DNA of 59,106 nt from a bacterium (GTDB taxonomy: Bacteria; Acidobacteriota; Thermoanaerobaculia; Multivoradales; JAHEKO01), in contig JAAENP010000013.1 of the NCBI GenBank assembly GCA_024224155.1, forward strand, positions 1-59,106, in the 5' to 3' direction. Made by a program: the position numbers and the translations under genes. Positions within the stretch are counted from its first letter, which is position 1, and each line of letters starts with the position of its first letter. Positions 37,507-45,524 of the stretch are shown piece by piece. The notes beneath the pieces were generated by a model. The model was given only the letters and a program-made list of their open reading frames with translations, had not been told where the DNA came from and did not search any database.

Positions 37507-37515
37507 TGCTAGAAT
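37507..37515 (+). promoter_or_regulatory. Extended -10 promoter candidate for the NarL-type regulator
   Basis: TGCTAGAAT is the best match in the window to an extended -10 (TGnTATAAT) and lies 37 bases before the ATG at 37553. No clear -35 is seen, as is common for extended -10 promoters. Confidence 0.45.
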
Positions 37516-37552
37516 CGCGAAAAACCCAGCAATCGACAGGCCGACCCGAGCG

Positions 37553-38185
37553 ATGATCAAAGTCCTTATAGCCGACGACCACAAGATGTTTCGAGACGGG
37601 CTTCGGCGAGTGCTCGAGGACGAGAGCTCGCTGGAAGTCGTGGCCGAGGCCGAGAATGGCCCCGAGGCCCTCGACAAGAGCAGGGAGTTTCAGCCCGACA
37701 TCGTTCTTCTGGACGTCGTCATGCCCGGGCGAGACAGTCTCGAGATCGTCGAAGAGCTGAAGCGGTGGAACCCCGGCATGCGAGTCTTGATGCTGACCTC
37801 CCATTCGGAAGACCAGTACGCTCTGCGTTGTCTGAGAGCTGGCGCCGACGGCTACATGACCAAGATCAACGCCAGCGACGAGCTGATCACCGCAATTCGC
37901 AAGATCCACGGAGGTGGTAAGTACATCAGCGAAGCCCTGGCGGAGCTGCTGGCTCAGAGCATCGGCAGGGACTCGTCCCAAATGCCGCACGAGAGTCTCT
38001 CGGACCGCGAGTTTCAGGTCATGCGCATGATCGGGGACGGCAAGACGGTCTCGGAGATCGCCGACGAGCTCAACCTGAGCGTCAAGACGGTCAGCACCTA
38101 TAGAACCCGAATCCTCGAGAAGACGCAGCTCCGGAACAACGCCGAGATCATGCGCTACGTGCTCGACAACGACCTCATCGACTGA
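37553..38185 (+). CDS. NarL/FixJ-type response regulator
   Basis: This is a 210-residue protein. The receiver domain (1-120) has the acidic pocket (IADDH), phospho-accepting Asp in VLLDVVMPG, the Thr/Ser of LMLTSHS, and a Lys in YMTKINAS. The LuxR-type helix-turn-helix (145-205) reads LSDREFQVMRMIGDGKTVSEIADELNLS followed by VKTVSTYRTRILEK. It has no adjacent kinase gene, so its partner is elsewhere, perhaps one of the kinases at 42-51 kb. It is 37% or so alike by eye to the regulator at 42273-42902; that is an impression, not a calculation. Confidence 0.95.
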   Translation: MIKVLIADDHKMFRDGLRRVLEDESSLEVVAEAENGPEALDKSREFQPDIVLLDVVMPGRDSLEIVEELKRWNPGMRVLMLTSHSEDQYALRCLRAGADGYMTKINASDELITAIRKIHGGGKYISEALAELLAQSIGRDSSQMPHESLSDREFQVMRMIGDGKTVSEIADELNLSVKTVSTYRTRILEKTQLRNNAEIMRYVLDNDLID

Positions 38186-38241
38186 CGCCTCTCTCGGCTC
38201 GGGCCGGCGCTCGGGGCGCATTCGCTGCTGACCGGATCGGG

Positions 38242-39027
38242 CTAGCCCTCGAGGATCAGGTGTAGCGGGTTGGCGTTCTCGAGCCTGAACGGGGCACAGG
38301 CCAGCTTGTCTTCCAGTTCGTCCACGCCGCTCATCTCCAACAGCATCGAGATGGACCGCCGGTGAAAGAACAGCGCCGGTAACGGGATATTCCCGTGAAT
38401 GGTGTGCTGCACGCCCATGGTCAAGGCCACAAAAGGCATGTCCCGGTGCAGCTTCAGGTCGAGATCCAGCAGATCTCCGGAGATTACGTGGCCGCACCGA
38501 GTGCGAAGAACCACCTTGTGACGCACGGATACGGCCGGGCGGCTCAGCTTCTCGATCGACGGGTTCTTGGTTCTCAAGTCAAACACCAGCTGGATCAGCG
38601 CTTTGTCGACGAGCACCTGGTGCCGGCTGCTCTTGCCGGTCAGCTCACGAAGGAACTCGGGAACGGATTCCGTCGCGTCCGGGACCTCGAGTGAAACCAG
38701 CGCCCGCTGATGGGGAGCACTACCGTCGCCCGCCGGGCTTTCCAGCGCCAGATAGGAAGGCAGCGACTGCCGGGCATAGGCGGACTCCGAGGTCTGCCTC
38801 CGGAACTTGACCGCGCCCAGGATGACTCCCGGGTGCCCCTTGACCCGTATTCCGATCAGCTCCCAGAACATCTTGTTGTCGTCGGCCTCGGCGACGAGCT
38901 CCGTGTCCTCGAGCTGTTTTGCCGTCCAGCCCGAGCTCGTGTGCCGGAGCCGTCGGCGCATGAACTGGAGATGGCCTTCTTCGGGACGGGCTCTGGTGAC
39001 TGTGGGTAGGGGGTCTAGTGCCAGCAT
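38242..39027 (-). CDS. Hypothetical protein, possibly a signal-output domain
   Basis: The ATG at 39027 is chosen for its ribosome site (CAGGAG, 7-8 bases upstream). The 261-residue protein is soluble, with no signal peptide or helix-rich membrane segment. The C-terminal half (VVLRTRCGHVISGDLLDLDLKLHRDMPFVALTMGV...) has beta-strand character that could be a diverged PilZ-like barrel, but the RxxxR and NxSxxG motifs are absent, so I make no assignment. Its neighbours are a response regulator and an M43 protease. An inverted repeat (39100-39141) lies upstream. Confidence 0.6.
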   Translation of the reverse strand: MLALDPLPTVTRARPEEGHLQFMRRRLRHTSSGWTAKQLEDTELVAEADDNKMFWELIGIRVKGHPGVILGAVKFRRQTSESAYARQSLPSYLALESPAGDGSAPHQRALVSLEVPDATESVPEFLRELTGKSSRHQVLVDKALIQLVFDLRTKNPSIEKLSRPAVSVRHKVVLRTRCGHVISGDLLDLDLKLHRDMPFVALTMGVQHTIHGNIPLPALFFHRRSISMLLEMSGVDELEDKLACAPFRLENANPLHLILEG

Positions 39028-39099
39028 GGGTCGATCTCCTGTCGACTCATCATCGCCCCTTTCGGGACCCATCGAACACCGGCGAAACACCCACCGCCT

Positions 39100-39141
39100 T
39101 GTAGGCCAAAAGCCCGCCCCGGATCAACCAATCGGCCTACA
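39100..39141. promoter_or_regulatory. TGTAGGCC/GGCCTACA inverted repeat
   Basis: Perfect 8-base arms at 39100-39107 and 39134-39141 with a 26-base gap lie in the divergent region between the hypothetical gene and the M43 protease gene. The TGTAGG half-site is shared with the elements at 42222 and 49779. Confidence 0.4.
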
Positions 39142-39308
39142 GCTGCTGCGAGCTCGTCCGACTCGACGTGCTTTGTTCGCCTACCCGGGCAGACGCATTC
39201 TGCTGTCAGAGAGCACAGAAGATCGCCGATTCAGAGTCGCCGCCATCGGAGTTACCTTTGAGGCGTCGTGAAACACACCAATCGCATGACGCGGAAGGGA
39301 ACCACGCT

Positions 39309-40256
39309 ATGACCAACACCATCAGATCGAGCGCAGTCCTCCTCGTGACACTGATCCTGTTCGGTTGCGGCTGGGTGCCCGCTTTCGCTCAGACCGGCGA
39401 GACGGCCAGTTTCCTCCAGCAGTTTCCTCGCGATTCCGATCGCCGAGACCTCAAAGAGAACATCGCCTTCGCTGACGCCGATGGAGCCATGCGACCGGGT
39501 GTCAAATGCGCCACGCGTTCGGTCGGCCAGTTCGAGCGCACCATGATCGATGCCGCGCTCGGTGATTTGATCGCCAACCGGGGGCGCTCGCACCGTTACG
39601 GCGAGCTCAACATCCCGCTCGTCTTGCACATGGTGCGCACGTCGGACCGCACGGGGCATCTGAAAAAGAAGCACATCAAGCGCCAGATCCGTGTCCTGAA
39701 CCGAGCCTACGCCTCACATGGCATCCGGTTCGAGCTTCAGGCGATCCGCCGCCACGTCGACGATGAGTTCGCCAGAGGCTGCGCCGACAAGGGCATCGAA
39801 CGCGACTTCAAGAGTCGCCACGCCGTTGATCCAGCCAACACCCTCAACATCTACACCTGCATGCCCGACGGCTATCTCGGCTACTCCTCGCACCCCTGGG
39901 ATCTCCCGGAAGACAGTTTCATGCACGGAGTCGTCCTGCAGTACTCCACCTTCCCCAAGGGGTCAGCGGCCCCCTTCAATCTGGGCGACACCCTCGTCCA
40001 CGAAGTCGGGCACTACCTGGGCCTGTACCACACCTTTGAGGGCGGCTGCTCGGACGGAGACCAGGTTGCCGACACCCCCGCCGAACAATCCCCCGCTTTC
40101 GGCTGTCCTCTCAAGCGCGACACCTGTTCGGCGCCCGGAATGGACTCGGTGCGCAATTACATGAATTACACCGACGACTCCTGCATGAACCAGTTCACAC
40201 CGGGACAGGGCGAGCAGATGCGAGATGCGATCGCGGCCTTCCGCCAGAGCTTGTAG
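39309..40256 (+). CDS. M43 family (cytophagalysin/pappalysin-type) zinc metalloprotease
   Basis: This is a 315-residue exported protease. The N-terminal hydrophobic region ends either at a lipobox (LFGC, Cys20) or at an AFA-Q signal peptidase site, so it may be a lipoprotein or freely secreted. The zinc motif HEVGHYLGLYH (H231, E232, H235, H241) is followed by the conserved acidic/cysteine loop (FEGGCSDGDQVADTP) and the Met-turn MNYTDDSCMNQFTPGQ, all hallmarks of M43B. The upstream in-frame codons to 39168 lack a signal-like start and were excluded. Confidence 0.93.
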   Translation: MTNTIRSSAVLLVTLILFGCGWVPAFAQTGETASFLQQFPRDSDRRDLKENIAFADADGAMRPGVKCATRSVGQFERTMIDAALGDLIANRGRSHRYGELNIPLVLHMVRTSDRTGHLKKKHIKRQIRVLNRAYASHGIRFELQAIRRHVDDEFARGCADKGIERDFKSRHAVDPANTLNIYTCMPDGYLGYSSHPWDLPEDSFMHGVVLQYSTFPKGSAAPFNLGDTLVHEVGHYLGLYHTFEGGCSDGDQVADTPAEQSPAFGCPLKRDTCSAPGMDSVRNYMNYTDDSCMNQFTPGQGEQMRDAIAAFRQSL

Positions 40257-40301
40257 AAACGAGCCTCCGGAACAACACCGAGCTACACGGAGGAAACCGT
40301 T

Positions 40302-40472
40302 ATGTCGCACTCACTCGCCGAGGTCTGCTGTTCGGATCTGATGCTCGGACCACCCTGCAATTCGTACCCGGACGATGACCGCCGCGTCGAAGGCGGCAAG
40401 AACGATGCGCGAGAACCCGGAGCGAGAAGGCGGGATGCGCAGGAAGGGCGGGCGCCGTCAACAACAGGTTAG
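40302..40472 (+). CDS. Small ORF of 56 residues after the M43 protease
   Basis: A strong ribosome site (ACGGAGGAAA, about 6 bases away) precedes the ATG, 45 bases downstream of the protease stop. The peptide begins MSHSLAEVCCSDLMLGPPCN and continues with a charged tail (DDDRRVEGGKNDAREPGARR). Three cysteines lie within the first 20 residues. I recognise no family. The good ribosome site is the only evidence for translation. The stop overlaps the convergent REC-EAL stop. Confidence 0.4.
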   Translation: MSHSLAEVCCSDLMLGPPCNSYPDDDRRVEGGKNDAREPGARRRDAQEGRAPSTTG

Positions 40473-41656
40473 CTCGGGTCCCGGAGAATCGCCCCGGTCA
40501 CCGCCGGAGGCGCGAATGAGGACGCCAGCTCCCGGGCCGGTCTCGGCGCCGAAAAATAGTAGCCCTGGGCAAATGCCGCTCCGAGGTTCTTGACGATCTC
40601 GAGCTCGTCCGCGGTTTCCACGTGCTCCATGATTGTCGAAATACCGAGCTCGCGCGCCATCTCGATGGCCGAGCTCACGATCGCCTGTTTCCGGAGGGCA
40701 CCTGGAAGATCCCGCGCGAACAGGCCGTCTATCTTGAGATAGTCGAGTGGCAGCTGCTGCACGAGCTGGAGATTCGCGTAGCCGCTGCCGTAGTCGTCGA
40801 GTGCCAGCCCGAAGCCCTTCTCACGCAGATCGTTCAGAGTCACGTCAAAAGCCGGCAGATTGAGAATGGACTGCTCTTCGGTCAGCTCCAAGACGATGTC
40901 GTCGTACCGGTAGCCGTGGTGGCTCACCAGGTCGGCGAGGATCGTCGCAGACCCCGGCGCCGACAGCGCGCGCGGGCTCATGTTGACAAAAAGCTTTCCG
41001 ATGCCTGGAAGATGTCGGGCTTCGCCGAGCACCGCCTCGACGCATTGCAGCTCGGCTTCGAAGAGTCTCTCTTTTCTTGATGCATAACCCAGCAGAAGCT
41101 CGGGACTCCCGAGCCCCGAGCCCTCGGGCCCCCGGGCCAGACCCTCGACTCCGAGAAGCGCCGGTGACGAGACCGTCGGGGCGAGAGCGACGATCGGCTG
41201 CAGAACGGCCGAGATCGCGTGATTCGCGAGGACCTCGTCCAAGGTCGCCACCCGCGTTACCTCGCCGCTGTCGGCGGGCTCTCGAGCGCGGTCGGGCGAG
41301 CCCATCTCGATCAGTTCCTTGAGCCGCAGCAACCCGGCGGGCTTATCGAGCAGCTCGATCACTCCCAGAGCCAGCCCCCGGTCGCGCAACTCGTCGTTCA
41401 GCATGCCGCTGTAAACGATCACCTGGAGGTTCGGAAAATGAGCGCGTGCGTGCCGGACCAGGCGAAAGCCTTCCGCCCCACCCAGGTTCGAAACCGCGAG
41501 ATCCGTGACCAGCACATCGAACGGGTCCCGGTCCAACAGGCACTCCGCGGCCTCGATCTCGGAACAGGTCACGAGATGGAGCCGAGGACCTCTCAGAAAC
41601 TCCACCAGCAGGTTCAGAACGACCGGGTCGTCGTCCAGGATCAGGGCTCTTTTCAC
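40469..41656 (-). CDS. REC-EAL response regulator, c-di-GMP phosphodiesterase (paralogue 1)
   Basis: This is a 395-residue protein with a GTG start. The receiver (1-120) has the pocket LILDDDP and phospho-Asp in VLVTDLAVSNLGG. The EAL domain (about 145-385) has the variant VEGLARG but keeps the remaining catalytic positions: FVNMSPR, ELTEEQS, LDDYGSGYANL, LKIDGLF, EHVET and AQGYYF. It is one of three paralogues in this block, sharing CSEIEAAECL in the receiver. It follows a CheY-like gene after 43 bases and is the last gene of the minus-strand run. Confidence 0.92.
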   Translation of the reverse strand: MKRALILDDDPVVLNLLVEFLRGPRLHLVTCSEIEAAECLLDRDPFDVLVTDLAVSNLGGAEGFRLVRHARAHFPNLQVIVYSGMLNDELRDRGLALGVIELLDKPAGLLRLKELIEMGSPDRAREPADSGEVTRVATLDEVLANHAISAVLQPIVALAPTVSSPALLGVEGLARGPEGSGLGSPELLLGYASRKERLFEAELQCVEAVLGEARHLPGIGKLFVNMSPRALSAPGSATILADLVSHHGYRYDDIVLELTEEQSILNLPAFDVTLNDLREKGFGLALDDYGSGYANLQLVQQLPLDYLKIDGLFARDLPGALRKQAIVSSAIEMARELGISTIMEHVETADELEIVKNLGAAFAQGYYFSAPRPARELASSFAPPAVTGAILRDPS

Positions 41657-41699
41657 GATGCGGTGGTCGGTGTGCGAGATCCCTCCTCCGAGGACTTGC

Positions 41700-42083
41700 T
41701 CACACCCTCCGTCTTTCGTGAGCCGTGGTTCGCTGCAGTTTCTCGACGATGAGAATCAGCTCGTCGAACTGGTTCGACTTGTCCAGAAACGCGAACGCAC
41801 CCAGTTCCATGCAGCGGCGGCGATACTCGGGAGTGGCATTGTTCGTGATGACCACGACCCGCGGGGCATGCGCCATCTTCTGGAGCGCTCCCAACAGGGT
41901 CAAACCGCCCACGGCCGGCATTCGAATGTCCAGGGTCATGAAATCGAGCGGAGCACTCCTGATCGCCGCGAGCGCTTCCCCGGTGTCTCCGGCCTCGCCG
42001 ACGACCCGGACACCTTCGATTCCCTCCAACCTCTCGATCAATCTCCGACGAATGGCCGGTGAATCGTCCACGACCAGACCCTT
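41700..42083 (-). CDS. CheY-like single-domain response regulator
   Basis: This is a 127-residue receiver domain: LVVDDSPAIRRRL at the acidic pocket, phospho-Asp in FMTLDIRMPAVGG, VVITNNATPEYR, and FLDKSNQFDEL with the conserved lysine. There is no output domain. The start is uncertain: ATG at 42083 lets the domain begin at once, while 42143 (ATG) or 42164 (GTG) would add a proline/glycine-rich lead. None has a strong ribosome site. It may act as a phosphate sink or relay for the neighbouring kinases. Confidence 0.85.
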   Translation of the reverse strand, partial: KGLVVDDSPAIRRRLIERLEGIEGVRVVGEAGDTGEALAAIRSAPLDFMTLDIRMPAVGGLTLLGALQKMAHAPRVVVITNNATPEYRRRCMELGAFAFLDKSNQFDELILIVEKLQRTTAHERRRV

Positions 42084-42221
42084 CATCGGAACGCTCAGGC
42101 CCAGCCCCCCCGGTTCAGTCGGCCCGCCAGGCGATAACTTCATGTCGAAAGCGTAGGGCACCACCGCCGATCAAGACACCGGAGTAGCTCTCGTCTCGGG
42201 GCGAGGTTTGATGCACAACCC

Positions 42222-42240
42222 TGTAGGAGAAAGACCTACA
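42222..42240 (-). promoter_or_regulatory. TGTAGG-N7-CCTACA operator candidate, copy 1
   Basis: TGTAGG and CCTACA flank AGAAAGA. The site is 139 bases upstream of the CheY-like gene and 32 bases after the stop of the NarL-type gene. It and the 49779 copy also share a GCGAGGT block about 20 bases away and the AGACCTACAA end. The form resembles sites used by NarL/GacA-type regulators. Confidence 0.5.
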
Positions 42241-42272
42241 AGGAGCGTCTGAGCCGGTGAATCGCTTCCGGC

Positions 42273-42902
42273 CTAGGAATCGAGCCCGTGCTTGATGCCG
42301 TACCGAATCAGGTCTGCGGTCGTCCTGAGGTCCAGCTTCTCGAGGAGACGCGCGCGATAGCCGCTAATCGTCTTCGCGCTCAGAGACAGCCGCGCGCCGA
42401 TCTCCTTGATCGACTGACCGCTCGCCAGCATCCTCAAGACCTCGAACTCGCGGTTCGAGAGCCTCTCGTGAGGCGGGGACTCCGTGGCGTCCGGCTCGAA
42501 CACCAGCCTCTCTGCCAGCGCCGAGCTGATGTAGGTGCCCCCATCAAAGACCTTGCGTACGGCACCGACCAGCTCTTCCGGCGAGTGATTCTTCATGAGA
42601 TAGCCCTTCGCCCCTGCCCGTAGCGCCCTCGTCGCGTATTCCTCCTCCGGCTGCACGCTCAGCACCAGGATGCGGAGATGCTCTCTCGTGAGCCGGAGCC
42701 GCCGGATGGTCTCGAGAACCCCGGGACCGGGCATCGACACGTCGAGCAAGACGACGTCCGCCTCGTGGGTATGCGCCATTGCCAGGATCTCGTCCCCCGA
42801 CTCCGCCTCGCCGACGACCTCCATGTCGCGACACTCCTCGACGAGTCGCTTCAAGCCCTCCCGAACAATCGGATGGTCATCGGCGACGAGAAGGCGGATC
42901 AT
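42273..42902 (-). CDS. NarL/FixJ-type response regulator, partner of the adjacent kinase
   Basis: This is a 209-residue protein. The receiver has VADDHP, phospho-Asp in VVLLDVSMPGPG, ILVLSVQ and YLMKNHSPEEL. The LuxR-type DNA-binding domain has LSNREFEVLRMLASGQSIKEI and KTISGYRARLLEKL. Its ATG overlaps the stop of the HisKA_3 kinase by 4 bases, which strongly implies a cognate pair. It is a good candidate to bind the TGTAGG-type sites nearby. Confidence 0.96.
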   Translation of the reverse strand: MIRLLVADDHPIVREGLKRLVEECRDMEVVGEAESGDEILAMAHTHEADVVLLDVSMPGPGVLETIRRLRLTREHLRILVLSVQPEEEYATRALRAGAKGYLMKNHSPEELVGAVRKVFDGGTYISSALAERLVFEPDATESPPHERLSNREFEVLRMLASGQSIKEIGARLSLSAKTISGYRARLLEKLDLRTTADLIRYGIKHGLDS

Positions 42903-45490
42903 AGGGGAATCCTCGCCAACACCATGGTGCCACCGGTCCCCGACGCGCCCGTCTCCACCGACCCGCCCAGCTGTTCCGCACGTTCACGCATTCCGAGTAA
43001 CCCGAGGGAGCCTTCACCCGACACCCGGTCCGAACCCATCCCCTTACCGTCGTCCTCCACCCTCAATTCTAACTGCGAACGGACCAGGCCCAGCGTGATC
43101 TCGACCCGACTGGCTTCCGCATGGCGCAGAACGTTGGTGAGTGCTTCTTGGAGGATCCTGAAAACCGCCGTCGCGCACTCCGCTTCGCAATCAAGGTCGG
43201 CTTCCGCCGGAGCCCGCAGATCCACGGAACACTCGAGGCCTGATCGGTCGGCGAACTGCCGAGCCTGCCAGCGGACGGCCTCACCGAGACCCAGGTCATC
43301 GAGCACGGCCGGTCTGAGCCGCGCCGACAAGTCACGCACTTGCTCGATGGTCTGATCCACCGTGGAGATCATCGATTCGACCCGTCCGACGAGGTCGCTC
43401 GGAGCGCTATCGAGCTTCTGCCCCATCCAGGACAGATCGATCTTGAGGCTGGTCAGCGCCTGCCCCAACTCGTCGTGGATCTCCCGCGACATCTCCTTGC
43501 GCTCCTCTTCACGAATCGCCTCGAGCCGGGCCGCCAGCCTGCGCAACTGTCGCTCCGAGTGCCGCAGTTTGGTCTCCGCTCTCTTGCGATCGGTGATGTC
43601 CACATACATCGCGCGCGTACCTGTCACCTTGCCGTCCGAGTCCGTCTCCGGCAGCGCCCGCAGCAGAGTTTCGACCACCTCGCCGCTCTTGGCCACCAGC
43701 TGCCGCTCAGAGTGAACTGGCTGCCCGTCCAAGGCATTCTGATATCCGCCTCCTTCCAACAACTCGGTGGTTGATTCCGGCGTGTAGAAGTCACTCAAAG
43801 GGCGCCCTACGACCTCGTTCCGCTCATAGCCCAGGGTTTCCAGGAACGTGGAGTTGCTCTCGGTCACGATGGGAACGCCGTCGTGACTCTCGGTGATTAC
43901 ATATTGCAGCGGTGCTCCCTCGAACAACTCCCGGTATCGCCTTTCCAGCTGCAGGAGCTCGGACTCCGCTCGCCGACGCTCGGTGATGTCGAGAGCGATG
44001 GCGACGAAGACGGGTGCGCCACCGGTCATGAGCTGGAGATGGACCTCGACGGGGTATCGCGTTCCGTCCTTGCGCAGGTGAACCGTGGTGAAGTGGACTA
44101 CCTTTTGGCTCCCCCGTCGCAGGGTCTCGAGCAGCTCCGCGAAAGACTCGGCGGTAAATTCCGGCTTGATATCTAGGGGGGTCAGCCGGCGGAGCTCTTC
44201 AATCGAGTAGCCCAGATTCTCCCTGGCGCCGCGGTTTACCTCCTCGAATCGAAGCGTCTCGGCGTCGAACGTGTAGATCTCGTTGAGGGACCCCTCGAGC
44301 ACTACGCTGAAGCGGGCGGCCCTTTCCTCCGCCAGCTTGCGCTCGTGGATGTCCATGTGGGTTCCGGTCATCCGAAGCGGTCTTCCGTCCTCGTCCCACT
44401 CCACGACCCTGCCCATGCTCAGAATCCACTTCCAGTCACCGGTCCTGGTGCGCAGCCGGTGCTCGACTTCATAGAACGGAGTGGCTCCGTCGAGATGAGC
44501 GTTCAGAGTCTCCTTCACCGGAGCTCGATCTTCGGGGTGGATCCGGTTCTGCCAAGACTCGATGCGGGCGTCTATCCTCTCTCTCGAGTAGCCGAGCATC
44601 TCCGCCCAGAGGTCGTCGTGGAAGGTCTCGCCGGTCTGGATCTGCCAGTTCCAGGCACCCAGCCTGGCGCCGCGCAGGGCAATCTCAGCGCGCTGTCTCT
44701 CACGCTCGCGCAGCCGCTCGAGCTGCTCGACCTCTTGTCGGAGGAGCTGGTAGCGCTCTCCGAACGTGAGAATCGACAGCGGATCCCTGATTTCCCGGCT
44801 CTCCTGAACAGCTGGATCTTCTCGACTCAACTTGAGGTAGCCCCATAACAGGCTCCCGTAGAGGACCCCGGCAAGGCCCTTGCCCGCCAGGTTCCCGAAC
44901 AGAGTGTCGACCATGCCGGGCTCGCCGCGAAACACCAACCCGACGAAGACCGCCGTGTCCAGCCAGAGCACGATCAAGAGTGAAAACACGATTCGAAACC
45001 ACTCCGGGATCCAACGGAATCTCGAGCGAAACGTTTCGTAGAGGATGATCAAGAGGAACGCATCCGCGACGAGGAGCCCCGTTCCCAGAGCGAAGCCACC
45101 TATCTCGTAATGCGCGAACCAGTCCGACACGGCGCCGATTTCCTCGAGTTGGCCCTGGGCCACGCCCCAGCGCGTGCTCAGGGCCACGGCAGCGAGAGTC
45201 AGGTTGGCCAGCAGGATGCCGTAGATCAGCCTCTGGGTAGTCGCAATGTCCTCTTTCAGGTAAATCAGCAGCAGCGCGAACAGGCTCGAGCTGAATAGCA
45301 CCGCCGATCCCGGCGAGACCGGGTAGCGGTCGAAGAGGTCGACGTAGACCGTCGTCACCAACAGGTTTTGAACGAACTGATTGGAGGCGACGAACACGAA
45401 GACCAGGGCAAGGCCCAGACGCCCCTTAAGGGCGTACAAGCCGAGGACGACCAGTCCGACAAGGAGAATCTGTGTGGCGAGAACAAGCAT
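42899..45490 (-). CDS. Membrane PAS-type histidine kinase (HisKA_3) with VUT-like N-terminal domain
   Basis: This is an 863-residue kinase. Residues 1-225 form about seven helices and resemble the VUT_1/YhhQ-type transporter family (VASNQFVQNLLVTTVYVDLFDRYPVS), which is an inference. Three PAS domains follow (about 265-385, 390-510, 515-640; each with the ITERR, ITDRK or HERK junction), then HisKA_3 (EEERKEMSREIHDELGQALTS) and HATPase_c (LTNVLRHAEASRVEITLGL, DDGKGMG). It is coupled to the NarL-type regulator by a 4-base overlap. Confidence 0.92.
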   Translation of the reverse strand: MLVLATQILLVGLVVLGLYALKGRLGLALVFVFVASNQFVQNLLVTTVYVDLFDRYPVSPGSAVLFSSSLFALLLIYLKEDIATTQRLIYGILLANLTLAAVALSTRWGVAQGQLEEIGAVSDWFAHYEIGGFALGTGLLVADAFLLIILYETFRSRFRWIPEWFRIVFSLLIVLWLDTAVFVGLVFRGEPGMVDTLFGNLAGKGLAGVLYGSLLWGYLKLSREDPAVQESREIRDPLSILTFGERYQLLRQEVEQLERLRERERQRAEIALRGARLGAWNWQIQTGETFHDDLWAEMLGYSRERIDARIESWQNRIHPEDRAPVKETLNAHLDGATPFYEVEHRLRTRTGDWKWILSMGRVVEWDEDGRPLRMTGTHMDIHERKLAEERAARFSVVLEGSLNEIYTFDAETLRFEEVNRGARENLGYSIEELRRLTPLDIKPEFTAESFAELLETLRRGSQKVVHFTTVHLRKDGTRYPVEVHLQLMTGGAPVFVAIALDITERRRAESELLQLERRYRELFEGAPLQYVITESHDGVPIVTESNSTFLETLGYERNEVVGRPLSDFYTPESTTELLEGGGYQNALDGQPVHSERQLVAKSGEVVETLLRALPETDSDGKVTGTRAMYVDITDRKRAETKLRHSERQLRRLAARLEAIREEERKEMSREIHDELGQALTSLKIDLSWMGQKLDSAPSDLVGRVESMISTVDQTIEQVRDLSARLRPAVLDDLGLGEAVRWQARQFADRSGLECSVDLRAPAEADLDCEAECATAVFRILQEALTNVLRHAEASRVEITLGLVRSQLELRVEDDGKGMGSDRVSGEGSLGLLGMRERAEQLGGSVETGASGTGGTMVLARIPL

Positions 45491-45524
45491 CTAGCGGACT
45501 CCGAGAGAGTATCGCTTGTCGTCT

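Noticed and set aside
39168-39308. Longer start for the M43 protease at 39168
   Set aside because: The added residues place the signal sequence 47 residues inside the protein. The ATG at 39309 is well placed.
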